A stretch of DNA of 64,000 nt from Mesorhizobium sp. INR15 (GTDB lineage Bacteria > Pseudomonadota > Alphaproteobacteria > Rhizobiales > Rhizobiaceae). The stretch is from assembly GCF_015500075.1 (NCBI RefSeq), contig NZ_CP045496.1, forward strand, positions 4,474,001-4,538,000. Reading direction: 5' to 3'. The notes beneath the pieces were generated by a model. That model saw nothing but the letters and a program-made list of their open reading frames with translations, searched no databases and was not told the origin of the DNA. A program made the position numbers and the translations under genes. Shown piece by piece: positions 42,845-52,100 of the stretch (its first letter is position 1; each line of letters starts with the position of its first letter).

Positions 42845-43645
42845 CTATTTCATCGGCTTCAGGCGCTTGGCGGCACCGCCAATGGCATCGCGAAAGGCAG
42901 CATCGAAGTTTGCGCCGGCGATCTTCCAGTTCGCGGAATCCGCGCTCAGTGGCAGGCGCCAAACCGCGTGCCAGCCAGGTTCACTGGAGCCCCAATCGAG
43001 ACGGCCGACAAGGATCGCATCGACTCCCAATCTGGATTTCAGCTTGGTCAATGTCTCATGCGGTATCGCATCGATCTTGTCAGGCGCGATGGCCGCTGCC
43101 GACAGATCGGCGTCTGTAGCGAATATGACAGGGATGGCGAAAAGCGCCGATGCATCCGCGAAGCTAGCGCGCAGATCTGAACCGTGAACGCCGTCGGCGG
43201 CAAGCACATAGCTGCGCGCCATGTCGGTAACTTCCAGGAGCAACCCCAGCTTGGGACGAGGCCCGAGCCATGGCCTTTCGCCCAGCGCTGCCACCGCATC
43301 GTTCAGCCGCGTCCGATCAAACTGGAAAGTGAGATCAAAAGGGCGGTCGCGTGTTCCTTGCTCGTCATGGATGGGCACGCCAAACATCCGATCATGGTAC
43401 GTATAGGACCAGATCATTGGCGCGGCCCGGGCCGCTAGCGCAGTGAAACCGGCTTTTTGCGCAATCTCCGGGTTTCCAGTCAGTTTCTGCGCTGCCAGTT
43501 CGAAACCCCTGGGAATAACAGGAATGCGCGTTTCCTCGCGGTCACCCGTAACGATCAGGCTCGATCGGTAAAGCGCATCGTCGTCGGCATGGGCCAATGT
43601 CGGAACCGCTAACCACATGAGGAGCGCCAACAGAGATTTGTTCAT
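42845..43645 (-). CDS. Secreted DUF2066 protein
   Basis: 266 residues from ATG 43645, which starts a signal peptide (MNKSLLALLMWLAVPTLAHA); 22 codons upstream are open but would overlap the operator and divergent gene. The sequence ETRIPVIPRGFELAAQKLTGNPE, TFQFDRTRLNDAVAALGERPWLGPRPKLGLLLEVTD and ILVGRLDWGSSEPGWHAVWRL match DUF2066. Periplasmic, function unknown. Divergent from the CGNR regulator gene. Confidence 0.85.
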   Translation of the reverse strand: MNKSLLALLMWLAVPTLAHADDDALYRSSLIVTGDREETRIPVIPRGFELAAQKLTGNPEIAQKAGFTALAARAAPMIWSYTYHDRMFGVPIHDEQGTRDRPFDLTFQFDRTRLNDAVAALGERPWLGPRPKLGLLLEVTDMARSYVLAADGVHGSDLRASFADASALFAIPVIFATDADLSAAAIAPDKIDAIPHETLTKLKSRLGVDAILVGRLDWGSSEPGWHAVWRLPLSADSANWKIAGANFDAAFRDAIGGAAKRLKPMK

Positions 43646-43666
43646 GCGTCTCCATTCTCCGCTTGA

Positions 43667-43686
43667 GTAACCATATAAGAGGTTAC
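43667..43686. promoter_or_regulatory. Inverted repeat between DUF2066 and CGNR genes
   Basis: GTAACC (43667-43672) and GGTTAC (43681-43686) form a perfect 6-8-6 palindrome whose spacer, ATATAAGA, includes a possible -10 box. It lies 22 bp from the DUF2066 ATG and 11 bp before the GTG start of the CGNR-type regulator, so it is a candidate operator for that protein. Confidence 0.5.
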
Positions 43687-43697
43687 ATATTGGCGTT

Positions 43698-44333
43698 GTG
43701 GAAGCAACCAAATTAACCAGGACCTACGTCTCACCGTTTGGCTCAATGCGGATGCTGGCCGGGGCGCCCGCACTTGACCTCGCCAACACCTTGCATTGGC
43801 GCGACGGGGAGGCGATCGACTTCATTCCAAGCTATGAGGATATGCTGAGCTTTTGCATCCCTGCCCAGCTGCTGGCGGAAGGCGAAGGGCGTGCCCTCAT
43901 GCGGCTGAATAAAAAGCATCGGGACGTGGCCCGCGATGTTCATGTCGAGGTGCTGAAACTGCGGTCAGCGCTCAAGGCGTGGCTCATTTCGTCGGCGCGA
44001 AATCTCAGCCATGGTACAGGACCCAAACGCAGTTCTTTAAACGACTTCCAGGAGGCGATCGCTCGGGCCGGAGGGACTGCGGACTTGGGCAATATCCTGA
44101 CCCTCACCACCGTTTCCGAAAGCGAGGCTATCTGCCTGCCGCTGCGCCGGTCTGCCGCGGCCGCTGCAATGCTGGTGCTCTTTCCACCGGCAAATGACAT
44201 CCGGCAATGCGAGGCTGACCGCTGCGGCGGCTTCTTTGTCAATGAAAGCCGCTCAAAGCCGAGGCGCTGGTGCTCAATGGATGGCTGTGGCAACAGGGCC
44301 AAAGCGGCGCGCTTTCGCTTGGCGCATCGGTGA
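43698..44333 (+). CDS. CGNR zinc-finger (ABATE domain) regulator
   Basis: 211 residues from GTG 43698; ATG 43746 is the alternative start. The N-terminal ABATE domain contains MLAGAPALDLANTLHWRDGEAIDFIPSYEDMLSFC; the C-terminus has CEADRCGGFFVNESRSKPRRWCSMDGCGNRAKA, a four-Cys zinc finger ending in the CGNR motif. The family is thought to be stress-induced transcriptional regulators. It is the last ordinary gene before the accessory region. Confidence 0.87.
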   Translation: MEATKLTRTYVSPFGSMRMLAGAPALDLANTLHWRDGEAIDFIPSYEDMLSFCIPAQLLAEGEGRALMRLNKKHRDVARDVHVEVLKLRSALKAWLISSARNLSHGTGPKRSSLNDFQEAIARAGGTADLGNILTLTTVSESEAICLPLRRSAAAAAMLVLFPPANDIRQCEADRCGGFFVNESRSKPRRWCSMDGCGNRAKAARFRLAHR

Positions 44334-44513
44334 TAATATCGCGTCGCTTTCCTCAAAACGTCGGCAGGATTGCTAGAAGCGCGAGTAAGGACAGCTTAGG
44401 TTGGTGAATTGGCCAAGTGTCGATCAAATTGATGGTATCAACCATTTGTTTCTATAAAATATTCTGTCGGCACAGGCGGCAAAATATCCATAAAGTACCC
44501 GGAGCGCGAATGC

Positions 44514-44766
44514 ATGCTATTGGCGGCCGATATCGACCTTATCGACACCATTCCGCAAGCCAACTCTGCGGCGGGCGGAGGTGGTGGGCTTGGCGGGACA
44601 TTTGACGCCATCTTTGGTGGTGGCGGCTAGAGCAATGTGTTTCCGGGGGCTCAATAGCACGGGCAGCCTATACGCGGATGGCGGCTACACCGGGCAGGGC
44701 GGCAAGCACCAAGAACCGGGAGTGATCTATCGTCGCCATTGTGCACTGCAACAAAAGATCGCATAA
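44514..44766 (+). pseudogene. Phage tail tape-measure protein C-terminal remnant
   Basis: Two overlapping fragments in different frames. The first (44514-44630) ends TIPQANSAAGGGGGLGGTF-DAIFGGGG and a stop. The second (to the stop at 44766) reads LYADGGYTGQGGKHQEPGVIYRR, close to the GGYTGxGGKYEPAGVVHRG motif at the C-terminus of lambda-type tape-measure proteins in siphophage-like prophages. Gly-rich tails just before that motif are usual. No other phage structural gene is present. The rest of 44334-44796 shows nothing coding. Confidence 0.55.
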
Positions 44767-44796
44767 TCGGGTGTGTATTTTGCGGAGAGGCACCCT

Positions 44797-45948
44797 ATGC
44801 AAGCTCACAAAAACCAAAAGCTTCTAGAACTGGATGCTCTGCGCGGCATTATGGCCTTCTGGGTTTTTGTGTCGCACGTCGTCCTATTTAGCGGTCTAAC
44901 CACGGGAAAACTGTCGTTTCTTGGACGAGGAGAAATCCCCGTAACCGTGTTTATCGTTCTCAGCGGATTCGCTATCGCATCGTCGTTGGCCGCATCCGAC
45001 GCAACGTACTCGCAATACTTGGCGCGCCGCGCTGTCCGCATCTATCCCGTCGCCATGATCGGTATCGTTCTCGGCGTGTTGACATGGACTTATTTCGTGC
45101 CGTTTGCCCGAGGTATTGGGTGGCTGGACCCATCATGGGTCGCAATCTACGACACGCGAACGGCAAGCATATCGGCCAATCTCTGGCAGCACGTGCTCGC
45201 GCACCTATTCCTTTTACACGGGGCGATTCCAGAGGAACTTCTTTCTGGTGCACCCACATCGCTGAACGGACCGATGTGGAGCCTGTCATTGGAATGGCAG
45301 TTTTATCTTGTCGCACCATTGCTCGTTGCCGCGTTGTCAGCTCCTAAGGAGCGCTGGTTGGCGCTGGCGGCGGCAATTCTAGTGATGTCCATCTTCGCCT
45401 TTCGCTATCGTTGGCATTTCCCGTCGCAGCCGTCTTTTCTGCCGTTCATGCTTGGATGGTTCTTTCTAGGCATGCTGACAGCCATTTATTATCGTCGCAT
45501 CATCCAGAGTAGCGCGGATGTGCTGGCTGCGTCTGTGGCAATTGTCGGAGTCGCGATATGTTCTTCAACCATCGATATCCTAGTGCCGGTAGTCATATGG
45601 GCGGTGTCGGTAAGCTGCATTTCAGTTCGGGGAATACCGCCGCTTGATCTTGTCGGCGGCCTGCTTCGCACCCGATGGCTCATCTGGTTCGGGGAGCGTT
45701 CCTACGCATTTTACGTGTTCCATTTTCCGGTCATGACAGTCTGGGCTTACTGGCTACAGAAAAATGGCTTCATGCAAAGCAAGATAGCATGCGCAGCTCT
45801 GCTTTTTTGCAGTTTGCCGGTCGTTGTGACTGCTGCATGGCTCTCCTACAAGTACATGGAAAAGCCGTTGAATTCGTGGGCCAAAGACCGGTTTTCTGGT
45901 AAAAGGCGCCCTGATATCGCGGTCAGCAAAATCGAATATCCAGCCTAA
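44797..45948 (+). CDS. OafA/YrhL-type membrane acyltransferase
   Basis: 383 residues from ATG 44797 with GGAGAGG upstream. Acyltransferase-3 features: LLELDALRGIMAFWVFVSHVV with the catalytic-type His in the first segment, VFIVLSGFAIASS, YLARRAVRIYPVAMIGI, and GPMWSLSLEWQFYLVAPLL. About ten membrane segments. Members O-acetylate or acylate surface polysaccharides or signal molecules. It lies between the tape-measure remnant and the integrase, so it may be cargo (an O-antigen-converting moron gene). Confidence 0.9.
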   Translation: MQAHKNQKLLELDALRGIMAFWVFVSHVVLFSGLTTGKLSFLGRGEIPVTVFIVLSGFAIASSLAASDATYSQYLARRAVRIYPVAMIGIVLGVLTWTYFVPFARGIGWLDPSWVAIYDTRTASISANLWQHVLAHLFLLHGAIPEELLSGAPTSLNGPMWSLSLEWQFYLVAPLLVAALSAPKERWLALAAAILVMSIFAFRYRWHFPSQPSFLPFMLGWFFLGMLTAIYYRRIIQSSADVLAASVAIVGVAICSSTIDILVPVVIWAVSVSCISVRGIPPLDLVGGLLRTRWLIWFGERSYAFYVFHFPVMTVWAYWLQKNGFMQSKIACAALLFCSLPVVVTAAWLSYKYMEKPLNSWAKDRFSGKRRPDIAVSKIEYPA

Positions 45949-46361
45949 GCCTAAGGGAAGATAAAAGACCCGCTGGCGGCTATTTCCGAGTCAAAGCGCC
46001 TACAAGCATTCCCGCCACTGAGCGACATGAGTTCAATTGGCAGTCGCTCGAAAACGACGCTGACCCATTCCAAAATTACGCATATTAGGCGGCTAGATCG
46101 CCGGTTGGTTAGTTCGATTTGGTCAGTCAAAATCGGAAAACCCACGTTTTCTGGCCCTTTCGGGCTTGATTTGGCGGAGGAAGTGGAGGCCATATTGATT
46201 TGTCGCGTCTTGTAGCAGGCCGTCCCAGTCGATAGAAATACCTCAAACATTTCAATATAGTAGTCTTAAGTGTCCATTGCTTAACTGTCTCATGCTGTTG
46301 CAATACGCCCTATCCAATGCCATTGTTTTTGGCGGGTAAGATAATGGGTGTGGAAAAAGCG
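45949..46361. other. Non-coding region upstream of the integrase
   Basis: I see no gene here. The sequence is more AT-rich than its surroundings, has no tRNA that could serve as an attachment site, and contains no recognisable IS end. A phage- or integrase-type att core would be expected in or near this stretch, but no repeat of it could be identified by eye elsewhere in the window. Confidence 0.4.
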
Positions 46362-47639
46362 ATGCCGAAAATTGCCAAGGAACTTTCAGCGCTCGCCGTC
46401 AAAAATTTGAAGCATCCCGGATCATCCGCATCGGGGAATGTTGTCCATGCCATTGGCGGTGTCGCTGGCCTCATGCTCCAGATAACGCCCCGTGGCGGCC
46501 GGTCGTGGCTTTTGCGCACCATGGTGAATGGCAAACGCCGCGAAATGGGTCTTGGCGGACATGACGTGTCGTTGGGTGAGGCGCGCGAACGCGCTAGAAC
46601 GATGAAAGCTAAAATCCGTGATCAAGGTGTTGATCCGGTGCAAGAGAAGCGCGACCGTCGTAAGGCAGCGGAGGCGGCGGCCAAGCGTCACCTACTATTC
46701 CGTGACGCCGTTGACAAATTTTTGACCGATACGCTGGCGGAATTCAGGAACGAAAAACACCGGAAGCAGTGGCGCTCAACGCTCGATAATTACGTCATGC
46801 CTGTCATTGGGAATCTTGCCGTTTCCGACGTGACCAAGCACCACTTGGTCGAAATCCTCAAACCAATCTGGGCGACTAAGACCGAAACAGCCACACGACT
46901 ACGGCAGCGTATTGAACGTGTGTTGGATTGGACTAAGGCGCATGGACACCGCGACGGCGATAATCCGGCGGCATGGAAAGGCAATCTTGCCGCCATGTTG
47001 TCGAAACCAAGCAAGGTCAAGCAATCCGATAATCAACCCGCCATTCAGTTGAAAGACGCGCCCACATGGTTTGCCGCGTTGCGCAAACGCGAAGGGACAG
47101 GAGCACGGGCGCTTGAATTCGTCACATTGACCGCCGGACGATCCGGCGAAGTGCGCGGCATGGAATGGCCGGAAATAGATTGGGACGCCAAATTGTGGAT
47201 GGTCCCGGCTGCACGAATGAAGATGAAAAAGCCACACACGGTTGCGCTGTCTGATGCTGCGCTAGCAATTCTGACCAGGATGAAAGAGGCGAAAACCGAT
47301 AATAGCAAATATGTGTTCCCGGCGATCCGTGGCGGGATGCTGTCCGATATGACGCTATCGGCGACAATGAAGCGCATGCACGAAAGCGACGTGGAGGCCG
47401 GGCGCGTTGGATGGCCGGACAAGCATTCTGGCCGTCCAGCGGTCCCCCACGGCTTGCGCTCAACATTCAGCGATTGGTCCGGCGAACTTTCGGACTATCC
47501 CCGCGACATGCGGGAATTCGCCCTGGCCCATGCCATCAACAGCGAAGTTGAAGCCGCGTACCGGCGCGAAACGATGGTTGAGAAACGCCGCGCCATGATG
47601 AGCGATTGGGCCGCGTTCTTGCGAGGTAACAAGCAATGA
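46362..47639 (+). CDS. P4-type tyrosine integrase
   Basis: 425 residues from ATG 46362 (MPKIAKELSALAVKNL, the usual start; ATGs at 46317 and 46344 are also in frame). N-terminal arm-binding DUF4102-type domain (VHAIGGVAGLMLQITPRGGRSWLLR), SAM-like core-binding domain (FRNEKHRKQWRSTLDNYV) and catalytic domain with Arg in LTAGRSGEVRGMEW, HGLR in PHGLRSTFSDW, His in ALAHAIN and the Tyr nucleophile in EAAYRRETM. It integrates or excises genomic islands, usually at tRNA genes. No tRNA is next to it now. Confidence 0.93.
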   Translation: MPKIAKELSALAVKNLKHPGSSASGNVVHAIGGVAGLMLQITPRGGRSWLLRTMVNGKRREMGLGGHDVSLGEARERARTMKAKIRDQGVDPVQEKRDRRKAAEAAAKRHLLFRDAVDKFLTDTLAEFRNEKHRKQWRSTLDNYVMPVIGNLAVSDVTKHHLVEILKPIWATKTETATRLRQRIERVLDWTKAHGHRDGDNPAAWKGNLAAMLSKPSKVKQSDNQPAIQLKDAPTWFAALRKREGTGARALEFVTLTAGRSGEVRGMEWPEIDWDAKLWMVPAARMKMKKPHTVALSDAALAILTRMKEAKTDNSKYVFPAIRGGMLSDMTLSATMKRMHESDVEAGRVGWPDKHSGRPAVPHGLRSTFSDWSGELSDYPRDMREFALAHAINSEVEAAYRRETMVEKRRAMMSDWAAFLRGNKQ

Positions 47640-47808
47640 CCGACGAAGCGTTAAACGAAGCAATGAACGCGCTCAGGGCGGCTCCGAAGGCGATTGCAGC
47701 CTATTGATCGCCCGCATTACCGACCGAGGCGTTGCGCCAGGTGCATCAAGGATGCGCGTCCAGACTCTGATAGGTATCCAAGCGCAAAGTCTCCACAGTC
47801 CCTGTTGA
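47636..47808 (+). pseudogene. Frameshifted small gene coupled to the integrase
   Basis: ATG 47636 overlaps the integrase stop (ATGA) and opens MTDEALNEAMNALRAAPKAIAAY, stopping at 47707. In the next frame the sequence continues LLIARITDRGVAPGASRMRVQTLIGIQA to a stop at 47808. A single-base frameshift near 47700 would join them into a helical protein of about 58 residues. Family not recognised; position suggests an accessory to the integrase. Confidence 0.4.
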
Positions 47809-47948
47809 TTGATAGAACTCTTCCGAAGGTCCAAGCAAAGGTACACTCTTACTGGAAGGGGCCTCGCTTTCAAGAGACCAAAACTTCCCAGACGCAGTGA
47901 TCCATTTTCCAAGTGATTGGGTGAAGGCAAGCGCTGATCAGCAGGATA

Positions 47949-48173
47949 CTACCTGCCATATTTATCATCCAACCGACGAGAAAGTCGAACTCCCGGTCCT
48001 CCTCCATTGTCTGGGATAAAATCAATTCCCGCTGCCTCGAAGGCGGCAAGAATAGCCTGAAGCGTTTTGGGTTTGAGACGATCGCCTTGTCCCAAACGGG
48101 TAATTGTTTGCGTTGCGACGCACGCTACATCGGCCAGGTCCCGTATGCCCCAGCCAAGGGCTGCTCGTGCCAT
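47949..48173 (-). CDS. XRE-type helix-turn-helix regulator
   Basis: 74 residues from the first ATG. MARAALGWGIRDLADVACVATQTITRLGQGDRLKPKTLQAILAAFEAAGIDFIPDNGGGPGVRL is the common rhizobial XRE form in which the C-terminal GxEFIPENGGGPGVRL strand is conserved. The family N-terminus normally includes QCR directly before this Met; ATC-CAA-TGT-AGG encodes IQCR here in frame, but no ATG, GTG or TTG precedes it, so either a rare start is used or the N-terminus is damaged. Confidence 0.75.
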   Translation of the reverse strand: MARAALGWGIRDLADVACVATQTITRLGQGDRLKPKTLQAILAAFEAAGIDFIPDNGGGPGVRLSRRLDDKYGR

Positions 48174-48239
48174 CCTACATTGGATTGCGCATATTTCATC
48201 ACTCGGTGATGAAGTCGAATGGGGCAGGGCGGTTGCTGA

Positions 48240-48509
48240 CTTCGCGGCGCAACAAACCGTTGGGATGCTGCCGACGCTGAGGTCGGCTACTTGGGAGCAG
48301 ACGAACTGATAAGGCCATCCGAAACAGCCGAACGTCTACTGATGGATAAACTGCCGCTGACAGCGGCTACCTCCATCGAGGGCATCTTAGCGAAGCTGCT
48401 CGTTATTCTGCATGACGGTGAGCATGGGGAGCGTCCCGACGATTTCCCCTGGCCGCATATCCACTCGATATTGAATGACCTCGCCTGCCACCATAAATCT
48501 CAATCCTAG
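48240..48509 (+). pseudogene. C-terminal fragment of an accessory-region protein
   Basis: An open frame without a credible start reads ELIRPSETAERLLMDKLPL, TAATSIEGILAKLLVILHDG and PDDFPWPHIHSILNDLACH. The 'TxxGxxAKL' helix and 'W..I.SILNDL' end resemble the C-terminal part of small proteins common on rhizobial islands. The 5' part is missing, so this is treated as a remnant. The 273 bp after it show nothing I can support. Confidence 0.45.
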
Positions 48510-48782
48510 GATGATTGCCGCATCGATCGAACAACCTTCAACTGACGGCTGATGGACCGTAAGGATGCAGTCTTCTTCGAAGTATGCTGAGCTGGTCGCA
48601 GCGGGGTTCGGGAAGCAGAAAAGCGGCCAGTGGAGTGCTGTTCGCTCCAAAGTTGCTTGCTCGAGCAACCCATTCGGATGGGCGCGAGGCCGACTATCGT
48701 TTCTGGTTTGTAGTGTCCGCTCGCCCTGCGGCGACCGCTACGTCTCGATGAAAGACTGCTTCCCTTGCAGCGTACATCAACG

Positions 48783-48995
48783 TCATAACTCGTCGCCCTC
48801 GTCTTGCGGACGCCACGAAACGGGATTGGTTATCCAGCGACTGATATCGGATTCATGCCAGCCTGCACCGTGGATACTGATCTGGATCTGGCGTGGGAAG
48901 GTGCCTTCGGCTATCTTGCGATATATCGTGGACCGAGACAGACCGGTCCGGGAAAGAACGGTTTTCAGGCGGAGGATCCGGTCTGGTTCAGGCAT
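48783..48995 (-). CDS. AlpA-family phage/island regulator
   Basis: 70 residues: DRILRLKTVLSRTGLSRSTIYRKIAEGTFPRQIQI followed by WHESDISRWI, the compact winged-helix/MerR-like fold of AlpA. AlpA proteins activate integrase or excision genes on P4-like elements and genomic islands. It follows traA on the minus strand and fits the P4-type integrase nearby. Confidence 0.9.
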   Translation of the reverse strand: MPEPDRILRLKTVLSRTGLSRSTIYRKIAEGTFPRQIQISIHGAGWHESDISRWITNPVSWRPQDEGDEL

Positions 48996-49124
48996 GGTCG
49001 CACTGCCTCTTGCTGGCTGGTTCTGATTGCTCCTGATCCAGAGAGGACAGTCACTTACGGGCGCGCAAGAGGGTTTTCCGGGTTGTCTTGCCCCGGCGTG
49101 GAAACGGCGGCAAATCGGAGGGGT

Positions 49125-52100
49125 TCAGATCCCAATGCCGCGTCCTCTGCCGATGCCGTGGCTGAATGCAAGTTCCGCGCCGAGGCGGCGGCCGGAATCG
49201 GTGTGTATGCCGAGATCACGCTTGCGGTTGGCAAGCAGGGATTCAAGCTGAGGATCGCGTTCAAGGCTCTTGGCCATGTCGGACATGGCCGACCGTGTTG
49301 ACTTGTAGCCCGACATGTCGCCGGCCAGGTATTGGCCCTGGCTTGTCCGATCGAGGCTCTGCCAGCGTTCCACGAAACGGTCGGCGCGGCGGCCCGGATC
49401 GAGGTCCAGGCCGGTGCGAATTTCCGTCTCAAGCTGGAGAGCGAGCACGATGCGGTTGACGCGGCCGGCGCCGGCCTCACGGACGAGTTCAGGGTTCTTG
49501 ACATAGGCCGCCTCGGCATCGCGCCAGCCATGCGGCCGAACTTTCTCGAAAGCACTGCGGGCATCCTTCAGTTCTTGCATCGGCTCCGGACTGCCCTGGC
49601 CATCCGCGTTTCCAGTGCTGAGGATAGCGTCGAGAGCGCGCGCGTGACGAACAAGCGCGTTCGTGCGCGCGCGGCGGAGCGACGCTTCTGGGTCGACCTG
49701 CAAATCCGTGTCGCGCTGCGCTCCCTTGGCGGAAGCTTCTCTTTCGGGCGCAGGGCCGGCATCTCCGATTTGCGCGCCAACATTTTCTCTTCCCGGCCTG
49801 CGCACACGGTCTTGGCTGGGCTCGGCGTCTGCGGGCGAGCGCAACCCGTCCAGCAGCCGGCCGAGCTTGTCGCGCAGCTTCTCCGGAACGATGCGACGCA
49901 CGATCTCGACCACGCGCTCGCGAAAAGTGATGCCGCGCCGCTCGGCATAGTGTTGCGCCGGGTCGGCTTGCTCGTAATCCGACGCCATGTCCTTGGCACG
50001 GTCGCGTGACAGCGTACGGACCAGCCGGTCCCGTGTCGCGAAGTCGTCGCCGCCGTAATGCAGGTCCATCCCATCCCGATGCCGCGACAGCGCGACGTAG
50101 CTGCCATGCGCATCCATGCCCGGCGTTGCGAGCACATGGACGCGATCGACAGTCATGCCCTGCGCCTTATGAACGGTCGCGGCATAGCCATGGTCAATGT
50201 GGGCATAGTCTTTGAGGTCAAAGCGCACCGACCTGCCGTCGTCGGTGCGCGCGGCCATGCTCTGTGTGCTGACCTCCTCAATCACACCAAGCGTGCCGTT
50301 CTTGACGCCGAGTCCACGCTCGTTACGCAGGAACATGACGCGGTCGCCGCTGGCGAAGTTCCTTACGCCGCGTTCGGCTGTGATCTGAACATCGTCGCCG
50401 AGATCGCCGGCAGCTCGCATCCGGTCGCGCGCTGCCTTGTTGAGCGCACGCACCTCATCGTTTGTGTGGGTGAGAATGATCCGGCTTGCTTCGGGTTCTG
50501 CCTGCCTGTCGCGATCCCAGCGCTCGACCAGATCGCTGCGCGCTTCGTCGCGCGTCGCGGCCTGATGCACCATGCCTTGCGCGTCATAGGCGCTGATTGC
50601 GGCACCGATCCTGCCGGTTGCCAGATCGCGCGTGGCCTCACGCTGCCAGTCCTCGCGCTGCCGGCGAACCTGGCCGATCTCGACGCCGCCATGACGTTCG
50701 TGGATGGAACGGAATGCAGCGCCCGCTTCGATCGCCTGCAGCTGCTGGGGATCACCAACCAGCACGATTTTTGCGCCGACTTCCGCTGCATGGGAGAGCA
50801 CGCGCTCCAACTGGCGCGTGCCGACCATGCCGGCCTCGTCGATCACTAGGACATCGCGCGCTGTGAGCAGATCGCGGCCCTGCCCCCAACCATGTTCCAT
50901 ACTGGCGATGGTGCGAGATGGGATGCTGGATCCGCTTTCCAGATTCTCGGCTGCGATGCCGGCGAGTGCCGCGCCTCGAACTTCGTAGCCTGCGGCTGCC
51001 CATGCCTGGCGCGCAACGCCAAGCATCGCGCTCTTACCCGTTCCGGCAAAGCCGACAACGACACCAAGACCGTGCCCATCGGTGATGTGATCCAGTGCAT
51101 CGGTCTGCTCGCCTGACAAAACAAGTCCGCGCTGCTTGGCGACCGCCAGAGCAGCCTCGCGATCCTGATCACTCACTGCATGACGTTCCTCCGCGACCAT
51201 GCGTTCCGCCGCGCGATGCAGGCGCTGTTCGGTCTCGATCATTTGCCGGGTGGTGAAGCGATCTTCACCGCGTCCGTCCTTGCCGAGTTCGGCCAGATCG
51301 GGCGCATTGCTGATGGCTGTCACCACCTCATTGAACTGCTCCATTCCGTCGCTGTGCCGATGCGAGAACTTCGCAATGTCCTTTCGGGTGAAGGTCGATT
51401 GCTGATGCGTGATGGCCTCCAGCGCCACGGATGGATCCGCAATGATGCGCGCGCCATTGTCGCGAGCGATCTCGCGGTGCAGTTCGGCGCGATCTGCTTC
51501 AATGCCGCCATCCTCAAAGCCACCGCCTTCAATGCGTTGGGCTGGTGCACCAATCTGCGTCTGCGGCTCCAAGGCAATACCCTGCGCTTCCAGACTGCGA
51601 TGATCGATGCGGGCGTCGATGTCGAGTTCGGCAAGCCGCTCATTGGCAAGCTCCGCCCATCGCTCGCGCCAGCGCTCGACCAACTCGGTGCTGTTCCAGT
51701 CGCGCACCTTTGCGCCAAAGCCATCCGCGTCCACGGACCGCATGGTGAGCATGACATGCGCATGCGGCTTGGGACTGCCATCCTCCGCCCTGTCCCAATG
51801 CACGTTGAGATCTGCGACCATGCCCCGGCTGACAAACTCGGCCTGCACGAAGCCGCGCGCCAGTTCGATGCCTTGTGCCTGGCTGAGTTCGCGCGGCAGG
51901 GCAAACTCCACCTCGCGGGCAAGCTGCGCATCCTTGCGTACCTCGAACGCCTCGACATCGTTCCACAGCCGTTCGCGGTCGCTCCAGGCCTGCGGCGCAT
52001 TCTCCGGCAGCAAAACCTCGGAATGGACAACGCCGCGCTTGGCTGAGAAGTCATGGCTTCGTTCAATCCGCTCATCGCGCAGCCGCGACGCCGAGCGGTA

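Noticed and set aside
48387..48668. A 93-codon minus-strand frame in the accessory region
   Set aside because: Overlaps a plus-strand remnant with more protein-like sequence and has no ribosome site or family.
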